NCBI GenBank assembly: GCA_902627735.1
Contig: CACOKI010000005.1
Span: forward strand, 1-64,000
Length of the DNA stretch: 64,000 nucleotides
Direction: 5' to 3'
Source: an uncultured Pelagibacteraceae bacterium
Lineage (GTDB): Bacteria; Pseudomonadota; Alphaproteobacteria; Pelagibacterales; Pelagibacteraceae
In this document: piece after piece, positions 46,091 to 55,054 of the stretch
How positions within the stretch are numbered: position 1 is the first letter of the stretch
How the letters are laid out: each line of letters starts with the position of its first letter
Made by a program: the position numbers and the translations under genes
The notes under the pieces: model-generated
Database searches by the model: none
The model's input: the letters and a program-made list of their open reading frames with translations, nothing else
What the model was told of the DNA's origin: nothing

Positions 46091-46673
46091 ATTTTTATTA
46101 ATAACTTTTTTGGTTTTAATTCTTTCTGGGTGTGCAGGAGTTTCTTCAAAAGGAGTTTTTGGCACAGGTGTGAGTGTAGCATTTGATCCAAGATCTGTGG
46201 GGACTCAAATTGATGATTCAATAATGCAAAAGAGTTTATCTACAAAAATTGTCCTACTAGATAAAAGTTACTTTTTATCAGTTAAATCAAAAGTATTAGA
46301 TGGAAGAATTTTTTTGACTGGCAAGGTGGATAATCCAGAGGAAAAATTGAAATTAACTAAATTAGCATGGGAAATACAAGGGGTCAGATCAGTAAGAAAC
46401 GATATTAAAATTAAGGAAGAATTTAGCTTCAAACAATCTGCAAAGGATCTATTGATAACTTCTCAATTAAGAACAGCTTTAGTTATTAATAAAAAAATTA
46501 AATCTTCAAATTATCAAATTGATACTTATAAAAGAAAAATTTATCTCTACGGAATATCAATGAGCGAGGAAGAGAAGGATCTTGTTTTAGATGAGGCAAA
46601 ACAAATAACAGATGTTGATGATGTTGTCGCTAGTATTCTTCTTGTTGAGGATTTGAGAATACAAAAAAATTAG
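46080..46673 (+). CDS. BON-domain lipoprotein (DolP/YraP-like)
   Basis: A 197-residue predicted outer-membrane lipoprotein with lipobox LSGC (Cys18) and two BON domains, at about residues 60-115 (VLDGRIFLTGKVDNPEEK) and 125-190 (YKRKIYLYGISMSEEEKD). E. coli DolP has the same layout and supports outer-membrane integrity and BAM function. The order LpoA-like, rsmI, BON lipoprotein parallels the E. coli lpoA-rsmI-yraN-diaA-dolP locus, but yraN and diaA are absent. It converges on maeB with a four-base overlap. Confidence 0.87.
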   Translation: MKNRFLLITFLVLILSGCAGVSSKGVFGTGVSVAFDPRSVGTQIDDSIMQKSLSTKIVLLDKSYFLSVKSKVLDGRIFLTGKVDNPEEKLKLTKLAWEIQGVRSVRNDIKIKEEFSFKQSAKDLLITSQLRTALVINKKIKSSNYQIDTYKRKIYLYGISMSEEEKDLVLDEAKQITDVDDVVASILLVEDLRIQKN

Positions 46674-48955
46674 TTTTTTTTATAATCAATAACATCAGCT
46701 GAGTAAGCAGCAATTGATGCTAAGTTAATAATTTCAGAAGTTGAACTCCTTAATGGTGCAATTTCAATTGGCAAACCTAAACCAATTAATAGAGGGCCTA
46801 TTACTTTGGCTCTACTCATTGATTTGATCATTTTATAAGATATTGCAGCGCTATGTTGACTTGGCATTATCAAAACATTTGAATTACCTACGATTTCTGA
46901 AAATGGGTATAATTCTTTATATAGTTCTTCGAGAGCTACATCTGGCTGCATTTCTCCATCAAATTTAAAGTTAACTTTTTCTTTTTTCAAAATTTTGACA
47001 GCATCGCTTAATCTTTTTGTTCTATCAGTTGCTGGTTCACCGAAAGTTGAGTGGGATAAAAAAGCAACTTTGGGATCAAAACCAAAAAGTCTTACAACTC
47101 TCGCTGCTGATTTTGCCATTTCTGCTAATTGTTTTGAGTCTGGATATTCAATAACAGATGTATCACATATAAAAATTGTTTTACCTCTATTGACTATTAA
47201 GTTTAAACCAAACATAATTTCCCCAACTCTTGGCTCCACAACTTGTGTAATTTTTTCAAGAGATGCAGAATATCTTCTTGTATTACCTGTAACCATCGCA
47301 TCAGCGTCTCCACAAGCTACCATGCATGATGACCAAATCACTCTATCATTTCTAATAAGTCTATCACAATCCCATTCCAACATACCTTTTTGTCTTTGAA
47401 GTTTTTCAAATAAATATTTTACATATTTTTCTCTTTTATGTGTATCTTTTGAATTTACGATTTGGATATCGAAGTTTTGATTATAGCCAATTTTTTTAAT
47501 TTGTTTTTTTATTAGTTCTTCTTTTCCAACCAAAATTGGTATTCCTAATTTTGAGTTTTTAAAAGCTATAGCAGCTTTCAGTGTATTTTCATCCTCACCA
47601 TCTGCAAATACAACTTTTTTTTGTTTTTTTTTAATATAATTATGAATACCCTGCATAATTGTTACAGTAGGATCTAATCTTTGTTTAAGTTGATCTTTAT
47701 ATAAGTCAAAATCTTGAATTTTTTTTCTTGCAACACCTGTATCAATTGCAGCTTTAGCTACAGCAGTAGGAATTACACTTATTAATCTTGGATCAAATGT
47801 TGATGGAATTAAATAATTTTTACCATAGTGTGGTCTTTCCCCACCCATTGCAGCAACAACCTCGTCTGGTACATCTTCTTTTGCTAAATTAGCTATTGCT
47901 TGAGCTGCTGCAATTTTCATTTCCTCATTAATTGTTTTAGACCTGACATCTAATGCTCCTCTAAAAATATAAGGAAATCCAATTAAGTTATTCACTTGAT
48001 TGGGATAATCTGACCTTCCAGTTGCGATAATTGCATCATTTCTTATTTCCTCAACTTCCTCAGGCGTAATTTCTGGGTCAGGATTAGCACAAGCAAATAT
48101 AATTGGATTTTTAGCCATTTTTTTTACCATCTCTTTTTTTAGAGCACCTTTTGCAGATAGACCTAAAAATACATCAGCATTTTTAATAGCATCATCTAAA
48201 GTTCGATTCTTTGTTTGAATTGCATGACTTGATTTCCACTGATTTAAGTTTTCTCTTCCATGATATATGACACCAGTTCTATCGACCATTGTTATATTTT
48301 CTTTTGGTACTCCAGTTCTTTTAAATAAATTAGTACAAGCCATTGCTGAAGCACCAGCACCATTTACAACTATTTTTACTTCGTTAATTTTTTTTTTAGT
48401 AATATCTAGAGCGTTAATTAATGCTGCAGTTGTTATAATAGCTGTACCATGCTGATCATCATGAAACACAGGTATATCTAAAATTTCTTTAAGCTTTTCC
48501 TCAATTATAAAACAATCTGGTGCCGCAATATCTTCAAGATTTATACCACCAAAACTAGGAGCAAAATTTTTTATACTGTTTATAATTTCATTAGGTTCAG
48601 AAGAATCTATTTCAAGATCGATTGAATCTATGTCTGCAAATCTTTTAAATAATACAGCTTTTCCCTCCATAACTGGTTTAGAGGCTAATGCACCTAAATT
48701 TCCCATTCCTAAGATTGCTGAACCGTTACTTATAACTGCAACTAAGTTACCTTTACTAGTATAATCAAATGCAGCTTCAGGATTTTTACTTATAGCTCTT
48801 ACTGGTGCTGCAACTCCTGGAGAGTATGCTAAAGCAAGATCTCTTTTAGTTGTCATATTTTTTGAGGAAGAAATTTCAATCTTTCCAGGTTTTTTATGAC
48901 TGTGAAATTCTAGTGCTTCTTTATCAGTATAATGATCAACTTTTGTTTTTTTCAT
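46670..48955 (-). CDS. maeB: NADP-dependent malic enzyme (with phosphotransacetylase-like domain)
   Basis: MaeB decarboxylates malate to pyruvate, making NADPH. The 761-residue protein has the malic enzyme domains in the first 420 residues, with the SPGVAAPV motif, the metal-binding DDQHGTA and the nucleotide fold VVNGAGASAMA. A C-terminal phosphotransacetylase-like domain (about residues 440-761) follows, which in this family acts as a regulatory acetyl-CoA sensor rather than an enzyme. It is divergent from murJ with a 50-bp gap. Confidence 0.95.
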   Translation of the reverse strand: MKKTKVDHYTDKEALEFHSHKKPGKIEISSSKNMTTKRDLALAYSPGVAAPVRAISKNPEAAFDYTSKGNLVAVISNGSAILGMGNLGALASKPVMEGKAVLFKRFADIDSIDLEIDSSEPNEIINSIKNFAPSFGGINLEDIAAPDCFIIEEKLKEILDIPVFHDDQHGTAIITTAALINALDITKKKINEVKIVVNGAGASAMACTNLFKRTGVPKENITMVDRTGVIYHGRENLNQWKSSHAIQTKNRTLDDAIKNADVFLGLSAKGALKKEMVKKMAKNPIIFACANPDPEITPEEVEEIRNDAIIATGRSDYPNQVNNLIGFPYIFRGALDVRSKTINEEMKIAAAQAIANLAKEDVPDEVVAAMGGERPHYGKNYLIPSTFDPRLISVIPTAVAKAAIDTGVARKKIQDFDLYKDQLKQRLDPTVTIMQGIHNYIKKKQKKVVFADGEDENTLKAAIAFKNSKLGIPILVGKEELIKKQIKKIGYNQNFDIQIVNSKDTHKREKYVKYLFEKLQRQKGMLEWDCDRLIRNDRVIWSSCMVACGDADAMVTGNTRRYSASLEKITQVVEPRVGEIMFGLNLIVNRGKTIFICDTSVIEYPDSKQLAEMAKSAARVVRLFGFDPKVAFLSHSTFGEPATDRTKRLSDAVKILKKEKVNFKFDGEMQPDVALEELYKELYPFSEIVGNSNVLIMPSQHSAAISYKMIKSMSRAKVIGPLLIGLGLPIEIAPLRSSTSEIINLASIAAYSADVIDYKKN

Positions 48956-49005
48956 TTATGCTAATTAGGTGTACAAATGGGGTAAAATTAAGACTAATAT
49001 GATTT

Positions 49006-50535
49006 ATGAATTTAATTAAGTCAACAGGGACATTTGGTTTTTATACAATAATTAGCAGAATACTTGGTTATTTAAGAGATATCTTAATCGCAATCTTTCT
49101 TGGAACAGGTTTTATAGCTGATGCTTTTTTTGTTGCATTTCGAATTCCAAATACGTTTCGTCGATTATTTGCTGAAGGAACATTCAACGCTGCTTTTGTA
49201 CCAAGTTACACCTCAGAACTGGCAAAAAGCAAATTAAATTCTTCAAAGTTTGCAGGTGAAATTTTTAATTTATTATTTTTAGGGTTGTTTTTCTTGGTTT
49301 TATTAATCGAAATTTTTATGCCCTATTTTGTAAGTTTAATAGCGCCTGGCTTTGTTGAAGATGATAAAAAAATTGAACTTGCAACTTATTTGACAAGAAT
49401 AACATTCCCATTTTTAATGTTTGTAAGTCTTTCTTCTTTTTTTTCAGCTATTTTAAACTCACATAATAAATTTGCAGTCGCATCAGCAGCACCAATAATT
49501 TTAAATGTAGTTTTAATTATAATTTTATTATTTGGAAAAATTTTGAATGATAAATTAATTGTTTATTTATCATATGGAGTTTCAATTGCAGGTTTTTTAC
49601 AATTAATTTTTTTATACAAGTTTGTTACCAAGTTTTACTCAGTAAAATTTAATTTTAATTTTAAATTAGGCAAGTCTGTTAAGATTTTTTTTAAAAAACT
49701 TTTGCCAAGTATATTTTCTTCAGGTGTTACACAAATTAATATTTTAGTTGGAACTATTATTGCATCATTCCAAGCGAGTGCAGTATCCTATCTTTATTAC
49801 GCAGATAGAATTTATCAAATCAATTTAGCTATTGCAGGTATTGCAATTGGTGTAGTTGTATTACCTCAACTTTCACGGCATGTTCAATCTAAAAATAAGA
49901 GCAAAATTTTACTAATTCAAAACAAAGCATTAGAGTTAAGTATGTTTTTGAGCTTGCCAGCAACAGCAGCATTGTTGGTTGGATCTGAACAAATAATTTC
50001 ATCGTTATTTGGATACGGTGCTTTTAGTAATGAGGCAGTAATAAATTCTTCTAAAGCACTATATTATTTCGCTTTAGGATTACCAGCATTTGCATTGATT
50101 AAAATTTTTTCAAGCTTTTTTTTTGCAAACCATGATACCAAAACACCTTTTTATATTTCATTATTTTCAGTAGCTTTAAATATTTTGATTAGTTTGTATT
50201 ATTTCAGATATATCGGCTTTATAATTATACCTATAGCAACAACAATTTCATCTTGGTTTAATTCTATTGTCTTATTTATTTATTTAATAAATCGAAGTCT
50301 ATTTAGATTTAATATTACTTTCACATCCAAATTTTTGAAAATTATTTTTGCATCAATTAGCATGGGTTTATTCTTTAAATTTTTGACTACTTTTTTTGTG
50401 AATCAGCTTGCATATTATTATGAATATAAAATTTTGTTTTTATTTTTATGTGTTATTTTGTGTGTAGTATTTTACTTTTTGATATCTATTTTGATCAAAG
50501 CTTTTAATTCTAAAGATCTTAAACTAAAGTATTAA
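49006..50535 (+). CDS. murJ: lipid II flippase MurJ
   Basis: MurJ flips lipid-linked peptidoglycan precursor across the inner membrane. The 509-residue protein has about 13-14 hydrophobic helices and the MOP-superfamily N terminus [21 protein letters not shown]. Conserved charged residues follow in [26 protein letters not shown], a very characteristic segment that spans about residues 44-69. It begins the plus-strand run murJ-trpS-nfuA-bax. Confidence 0.97.
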   Translation: MNLIKSTGTFGFYTIISRILGYLRDILIAIFLGTGFIADAFFVAFRIPNTFRRLFAEGTFNAAFVPSYTSELAKSKLNSSKFAGEIFNLLFLGLFFLVLLIEIFMPYFVSLIAPGFVEDDKKIELATYLTRITFPFLMFVSLSSFFSAILNSHNKFAVASAAPIILNVVLIIILLFGKILNDKLIVYLSYGVSIAGFLQLIFLYKFVTKFYSVKFNFNFKLGKSVKIFFKKLLPSIFSSGVTQINILVGTIIASFQASAVSYLYYADRIYQINLAIAGIAIGVVVLPQLSRHVQSKNKSKILLIQNKALELSMFLSLPATAALLVGSEQIISSLFGYGAFSNEAVINSSKALYYFALGLPAFALIKIFSSFFFANHDTKTPFYISLFSVALNILISLYYFRYIGFIIIPIATTISSWFNSIVLFIYLINRSLFRFNITFTSKFLKIIFASISMGLFFKFLTTFFVNQLAYYYEYKILFLFLCVILCVVFYFLISILIKAFNSKDLKLKY

Positions 50536-50537
50536 AT

Positions 50538-51539
50538 ATGAATAAAAAAATTTTTTCAGGTGTTCAACCTACTGGAAATTTGCATTTGGGAAATTATTTA
50601 GGTGCAATAAAAAATTTTGTGAGCTTAAACAATGATAAAGAAAATAAATGTGTCTTTTGTGTAGTCGATCTTCACGCAATTACAACTAAACAAGATCCAA
50701 AAGAACTTAAAAATAATATAAGAGAAACAGTAGCAACATTTGTTGCAAGTGGAATCGATCCAAAAAGAAGTATTATTTTTAATCAATCCCAAGTGAAAGC
50801 ACATTCCGAAACAGCTTGGATATTGAGTTGCGTTGCAAGAATGGGTTGGTTGAATAGAATGACGCAATTTAAGGAAAAAGCTGGAAAAGATAAAGAGAAA
50901 GCAAGTGTGGGATTATATTCCTATCCAGTTTTAATGGCAGCAGACATATTACTTTATGATACAAGTCATGTTCCAGTTGGAGAAGATCAAAAGCAACATT
51001 TGGAGCTTTGTAGAGATATAGCCCAAAAATTTAACAATGATTTTGAAGTAATAGATTTTTTTAAAATACCTGAGCCTTTGATACAAAAAGAATTTTCAAG
51101 AATTATGAGCCTTAAAGATGGTTCAAGAAAAATGAGTAAATCTGAACCTTCAGATTTGAGTAGAATAAATTTAACTGATGATAAAGATCAAATTATAAAT
51201 AAAATTAAAAAAGCCAAAACAGATACACTCCCTTTGCCTTCTAATGAGGAAGAATTGAAAGATAGACCAGAAGCAAAAAATTTATTAGGAATTTATTCAA
51301 GCTTAACAAATACTTCTTTAGATAAAAATATAAATAATTTTTCAGGTAAAAATTTTTCAGAATTCAAAGAAGATTTATCACAAGCTCTAGTTGATAAAAT
51401 ATTGCCTATTTCAAATGAAATTAAAAAGCTTTTAAATGAAAAAAAGTATTTAGATGAAATTCTTTTGAATGGTTACGAAAAAGCTAATGAAATTGCATCG
51501 AAAAAAATAAAGAAGATACATGAAATTGTGGGTTTTTAG
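50538..51539 (+). CDS. trpS: tryptophanyl-tRNA synthetase
   Basis: TrpS charges tRNA-Trp. The 333-residue class I enzyme has [16 protein letters not shown] (HIGH-type, near residues 8-23) and KMSKSEPSD (near residue 198). The [15 protein letters not shown] segment is typical of the bacterial enzyme. It starts two bases after the murJ stop. The pairing murJ-trpS is seen in other Alphaproteobacteria. Confidence 0.98.
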   Translation: MNKKIFSGVQPTGNLHLGNYLGAIKNFVSLNNDKENKCVFCVVDLHAITTKQDPKELKNNIRETVATFVASGIDPKRSIIFNQSQVKAHSETAWILSCVARMGWLNRMTQFKEKAGKDKEKASVGLYSYPVLMAADILLYDTSHVPVGEDQKQHLELCRDIAQKFNNDFEVIDFFKIPEPLIQKEFSRIMSLKDGSRKMSKSEPSDLSRINLTDDKDQIINKIKKAKTDTLPLPSNEEELKDRPEAKNLLGIYSSLTNTSLDKNINNFSGKNFSEFKEDLSQALVDKILPISNEIKKLLNEKKYLDEILLNGYEKANEIASKKIKKIHEIVGF

Positions 51540-51593
51540 AAAAAAGTTTAATTAACAAGTTTTAATTTTTTAATTATTCACTATATATAAAAT

Positions 51594-52133
51594 ATGTTTG
51601 TGCAAACTGAAATTACACCAAATCCAAATTCTTTAAAATTTTTACCAGGCAAAACTGTTTCAAATAATGGATCTTTTGAAGTCACAAATAAGGATGAAAC
51701 AAATAATGAGTTAATTAGAAATTTGTTATCAATTAATGGAGTGCAAGGAATTTTTTTAGGAAAAAATTTTATATCTGTAAATAAATATGAAAATACTAAA
51801 TGGGAGGAAATAAAACATATAGTAATTTCATTAATTAATGATTTTTACTCAAATGGAAATGAGATAGTGATAGATAAAGACTTGAATGAATCTAATTCAA
51901 ATTTAAAAGATATAGAAAAAAAAATTGTACAAATCTTAGACCAGAAAATTAGACCAGCTGTAGCAAAGGACGGAGGTGATATTAAGTTTAAAGAATTTAA
52001 AGATGGTATTGTTAAAGTTCAATTACAAGGCAGTTGTTCTGGTTGTCCAAGTTCAACTATGACTTTAAAGCAAGGAGTACAAAATCTTTTATGTCATTAT
52101 ATTCCAGAGGTTAAGCAAGTAGAGGCTATTTAA
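51594..52133 (+). CDS. nfuA: Nfu-type iron-sulfur cluster scaffold/carrier protein
   Basis: Nfu proteins carry iron-sulfur clusters to target enzymes. The 179-residue protein has an Nfu_N domain (residues 1-87, starting MFVQTEITPNPNSLKFLPG). The C-terminal NifU-like domain has the cluster-binding CSGCPSSTMTL (near residues 148-158). A 54-bp gap upstream contains a TATATA box-like run that may be its promoter. It is followed by the Bax-like gene after two bases. Confidence 0.95.
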   Translation: MFVQTEITPNPNSLKFLPGKTVSNNGSFEVTNKDETNNELIRNLLSINGVQGIFLGKNFISVNKYENTKWEEIKHIVISLINDFYSNGNEIVIDKDLNESNSNLKDIEKKIVQILDQKIRPAVAKDGGDIKFKEFKDGIVKVQLQGSCSGCPSSTMTLKQGVQNLLCHYIPEVKQVEAI

Positions 52134-52135
52134 CT

Positions 52136-53212
52136 ATGAATAAAAAAATTTTTAATAACAAATTAAAATTCTTTAAATTTTTTGATCAAAAAAACTTAGG
52201 AAGCATCCCTAGAACTTTATTATGTTCATTTGCAGTAATTTTATTTTTTTACTCAATGCCTTTAATAATTGATTACTCAGAAATTAAAAATTCAGAATTT
52301 CAAAATAAATCAAGAAATGTTTTAGTTTATACTTTAAATAATGGTCAAAAACCTAAAGATTTAGATAATAAAATTTTAAACGAAAATGATTTATTAGTAG
52401 ATATTTTTAGTTTGAATGATTTAGAAACTGATACTGTAAGATTAAACGCATCAACAATAGAACAATTATTTGAAGATACTGGATATAGTTTAAAAGAAGT
52501 AAGGGAAAAAAAGTTAGTTAAGCCTGTAGCTTTAACATTACTTCCTAATGAAATTAGAATGATTGAAAATACTAAAAAAAGAAAAGAATTTTTTATACAA
52601 ATTGTTTTACCATTAGTTCTACAAGAAAATAATAATATTAGATTAGATCGAAAAAGGCTTTTTACAATAATTAATAAAAATAATAATTCAAACTTAGAAA
52701 AAAAGTGGTTACAAAAAAAATATAAACAGTACGGAGTTCCATCAAAAGATTTATCAATTTTAAAAATTAGAATGGATGAAATACCTGTTTCATTAGCTAT
52801 TGCACAAGCAGCAAAAGAAACAGGTTGGGGAACTTCTAGATTTGCGTTAGAGGGAAATGCTTTATTTGGACAATGGACTTGGTCTGGTGAAGGTCTAAAA
52901 CCTAAAGACGCTGACAAGGATGAGGGTCATAAAGTTATGAAATTTAATGTATTACAAGCATCAGTAAGAGCTTATCAAAGAAATATTAACACTCATTCAA
53001 CTTACAGAGGTTTTAGAGAAGCTAGAGCAAAACTAAGGGATAAAGGTGAGCCATTAGACAGTTTAATTCTTGCAGAATATTTAAAAGAATATGCTGAGAC
53101 AGGTAGTCAATATGTTGAAGTTCTTCAAAAAATTATTAAACAAAATAACTTAAAAGATTTTGATGATGTAAAACTACTTCCATCAAGCATTGAATTAGAA
53201 AGTTTGATTTAA
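52136..53212 (+). CDS. Bax-like protein with glucosaminidase domain
   Basis: A 358-residue inner-membrane-anchored protein. The N terminus has one hydrophobic segment (LLCSFAVILFFYSMPLII, about residues 28-45). The C-terminal half is a mannosyl-glycoprotein endo-beta-N-acetylglucosaminidase-like (GH73-type) domain. In it IPVSLAIAQAAKETGWGTS holds the catalytic Glu, and FGQWTW and YRGFREAR follow. It probably cuts peptidoglycan glycan strands in the periplasm. It converges with the polysaccharide deacetylase gene with a four-base overlap. Confidence 0.88.
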   Translation: MNKKIFNNKLKFFKFFDQKNLGSIPRTLLCSFAVILFFYSMPLIIDYSEIKNSEFQNKSRNVLVYTLNNGQKPKDLDNKILNENDLLVDIFSLNDLETDTVRLNASTIEQLFEDTGYSLKEVREKKLVKPVALTLLPNEIRMIENTKKRKEFFIQIVLPLVLQENNNIRLDRKRLFTIINKNNNSNLEKKWLQKKYKQYGVPSKDLSILKIRMDEIPVSLAIAQAAKETGWGTSRFALEGNALFGQWTWSGEGLKPKDADKDEGHKVMKFNVLQASVRAYQRNINTHSTYRGFREARAKLRDKGEPLDSLILAEYLKEYAETGSQYVEVLQKIIKQNNLKDFDDVKLLPSSIELESLI

Positions 53213-54270
53213 TTTTCAGTTATAACAAATTGAGTCCCAAACCATCGCCATTTACCACCATCGTTTAAAGAACAATTAACTCTACCTCTTCTTGGAAGAA
53301 ATTTTTTATCAAAATTAATAGTTAATATGTTGTTTAAAAATTCTAAATTAGGTTTTTTCCAAGTACCACCATCATTTGAATAGCAATTAATATTTTTAAT
53401 ATTTTTTTGGTTTTCAAAAAATTCAATAATTACTTGAGGAGGATTATTTTTGTCATTAATTTTTTTTTCAATCGGTTTTAAATTTTTGTATTCAAGTGGC
53501 ATATAATTTATTAGCGAATTAAATCTCTTTAAATCACCATATTTTTCATTTATTGGAAATCTAGGAAGTTCAAACTTATCTTTATTTATGTCAATAATTC
53601 CAGAATGTTGACCAAATGCAATTTTAAAATTTTTAGAAATATAATTTTTCATGAATAGAGAATATTCACCAAAAGGATATGAGAATATTTCTGGGACATA
53701 CCCAAGTTTCTCTATAAAAATTTTATTTGCTATTTCTATATCATCTATAAATTCCGAGTCACTCATTTCAATAAGATATTTATGAGTATGTGAATGATGT
53801 CCTATATAGCCAAATTCTGATTCTTCAATTTCTTTTATTTCATCCCAATTCATATATCCATTGTTTCCCACTGGTTCTGTGGAAACAAAAAGTATAAATG
53901 GAATTTTATTTTTTTTTAGATAAGGCCAGGCTTCATCATAAAATGATCTAAAACCGTCATCTATAGTGATTAAAATTTTTTTTTTATTTTTAATTTTGTC
54001 AAATTCTTTAACAAATGTTTTAGCGTTATAAAACTCATAATTTAGTTTTTTTATGATTTTCATATGTTCATCAAAAATTTCCATTCTTATATTAGTTGAT
54101 GGATATTTATTTTCATTAAATCGATGATACATTAGTGATAAAATACCATGATCATTTGAAAAATTTTTGTTAATATTTTCATCTGAAATAGAATTTGAAA
54201 GAAAAATTATTTGAATTATGAATAAGCTAATAATTGATGCTACAAAAGATAAAATTTTTTTAATGATCAT
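53209..54270 (-). CDS. secreted polysaccharide deacetylase (NodB/CE4 domain)
   Basis: A 353-residue exported protein. A signal peptide (about residues 1-29) precedes a NodB-type domain. The LSLMYHRF strand, the catalytic TIDDGFRSF with the DD metal ligand, and the GHHSHTHKYL metal-binding His motif are present. A C-terminal region (about residues 270-353) has two repeated NCY/SxNDGGxW units, a Trp-rich pattern I do not recognise. The substrate may be peptidoglycan or another glycan. The ATG lies 53 bp inside the divergent tsaB gene; no other Met would keep the signal peptide. Confidence 0.87.
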   Translation of the reverse strand: MIIKKILSFVASIISLFIIQIIFLSNSISDENINKNFSNDHGILSLMYHRFNENKYPSTNIRMEIFDEHMKIIKKLNYEFYNAKTFVKEFDKIKNKKKILITIDDGFRSFYDEAWPYLKKNKIPFILFVSTEPVGNNGYMNWDEIKEIEESEFGYIGHHSHTHKYLIEMSDSEFIDDIEIANKIFIEKLGYVPEIFSYPFGEYSLFMKNYISKNFKIAFGQHSGIIDINKDKFELPRFPINEKYGDLKRFNSLINYMPLEYKNLKPIEKKINDKNNPPQVIIEFFENQKNIKNINCYSNDGGTWKKPNLEFLNNILTINFDKKFLPRRGRVNCSLNDGGKWRWFGTQFVITEN

Positions 54271-54604
54271 AATAAATGATAGTAAACATTATATAACACA
54301 TGAAAATAGCAAAAGTAATTATGAAAAGTTAATCTTGCTTATAAATGAATTATTAAAGACAAGAAATTTGGAATTAAAAAAGATTCAAAAAATTTATATA
54401 AATAGGGGACCTGGTAGTTTTGCGGGTATTAGAAACTCATTATCAATCGTTAAAGCATTATATCTAACTAATAAAACTGACTATTATTGCTTCAGTTTTG
54501 ATGATTTTATTGGTGAAAATGAGATTAAATATGAAAATATACCAAAACTCTGTGAAAAATTTAAAGTTAAAAAAAATTTGATTAATCCTATTTATATGAG
54601 TTAA
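54218..54604 (+). CDS. tsaB: shortened TsaB, tRNA threonylcarbamoyladenosine (t6A) biosynthesis
   Basis: TsaB supports TsaD in forming t6A37 on ANN-decoding tRNAs. The product has only 128 residues; TsaB is normally about 210-230. The N-terminal ASKHA-type lobe is intact, with MNKLIIDATKDKIFL and the signature GPGSFAGIRNSLS near residues 64-76. The protein ends in NPIYMS, which looks like the PxYL tail of full-length TsaB, so the loss appears internal. No frameshifted remainder follows: fur starts 9 bp later. Its start lies inside the divergent deacetylase gene. Confidence 0.82.
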   Translation: MNKLIIDATKDKIFLMIIINDSKHYITHENSKSNYEKLILLINELLKTRNLELKKIQKIYINRGPGSFAGIRNSLSIVKALYLTNKTDYYCFSFDDFIGENEIKYENIPKLCEKFKVKKNLINPIYMS

Positions 54605-54612
54605 AATTATTT

Positions 54613-55023
54613 ATGTCAGAAACTATAGAGCAAAAATGTTTAGCAAAGGGAGTAAAACTAACTGATCAAAGACGAATAATTGCCAGGGTTATGTCAGAAG
54701 CAAACGATCATCCCGATGTAGATGAATTATATATGAGAGTCTCAAAAATAGATCCTAAGATAAGTATTGCAACAGTCTATAGGACCGTAAAATTATTTGA
54801 AGAATCTGGAATTTTAACTAAGCATGAATTTAAAGGGGGCAAAGCGAGATATGAGGAGTTGAATGAAGGACATCATGATCATTTAATTGATGTAAAAACT
54901 GGAGAGATTATTGAATTCGTAGATGATGAAATTGAAAAACTTCAGAAAAAAGTTGCTGAAAAATATGGCTATGAATTAGTAGACCATAAGCTTGAATTGT
55001 ATGGTGTTAAAAAAAATAAATGA
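54613..55023 (+). CDS. fur: Fur-family metal-responsive regulator
   Basis: A 136-residue ferric-uptake-regulator-type repressor. The winged helix spans about residues 1-85, with the recognition helix region SIATVYRTVKLFEESG. The HHDH metal motif is at residues 87-90 and is followed by LIDVKTGEIIEF. The CxxC structural zinc pair of E. coli Fur is missing, as in many alphaproteobacterial Fur/Mur proteins. Whether it senses iron or manganese cannot be told. It is placed between tsaB and miaB, the usual alphaproteobacterial site. Confidence 0.93.
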   Translation: MSETIEQKCLAKGVKLTDQRRIIARVMSEANDHPDVDELYMRVSKIDPKISIATVYRTVKLFEESGILTKHEFKGGKARYEELNEGHHDHLIDVKTGEIIEFVDDEIEKLQKKVAEKYGYELVDHKLELYGVKKNK

Positions 55024-55054
55024 AAATAGAAGTCATCAAATCTTTTCACTATAA

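Noticed and set aside
46995-47399. A 134-codon open frame antisense to maeB
   Set aside because: Shadow of the malic enzyme gene; no independent coding evidence.
52345-52917. A 190-codon open frame antisense to the Bax-like gene
   Set aside because: Opposite a well-supported gene; composition is that of a reverse-complement shadow.
54592-54612. A frameshifted remainder of tsaB after its stop
   Set aside because: fur begins at 54613, so there is no room for the missing part; the gene is short by internal loss, not by a visible frameshift.
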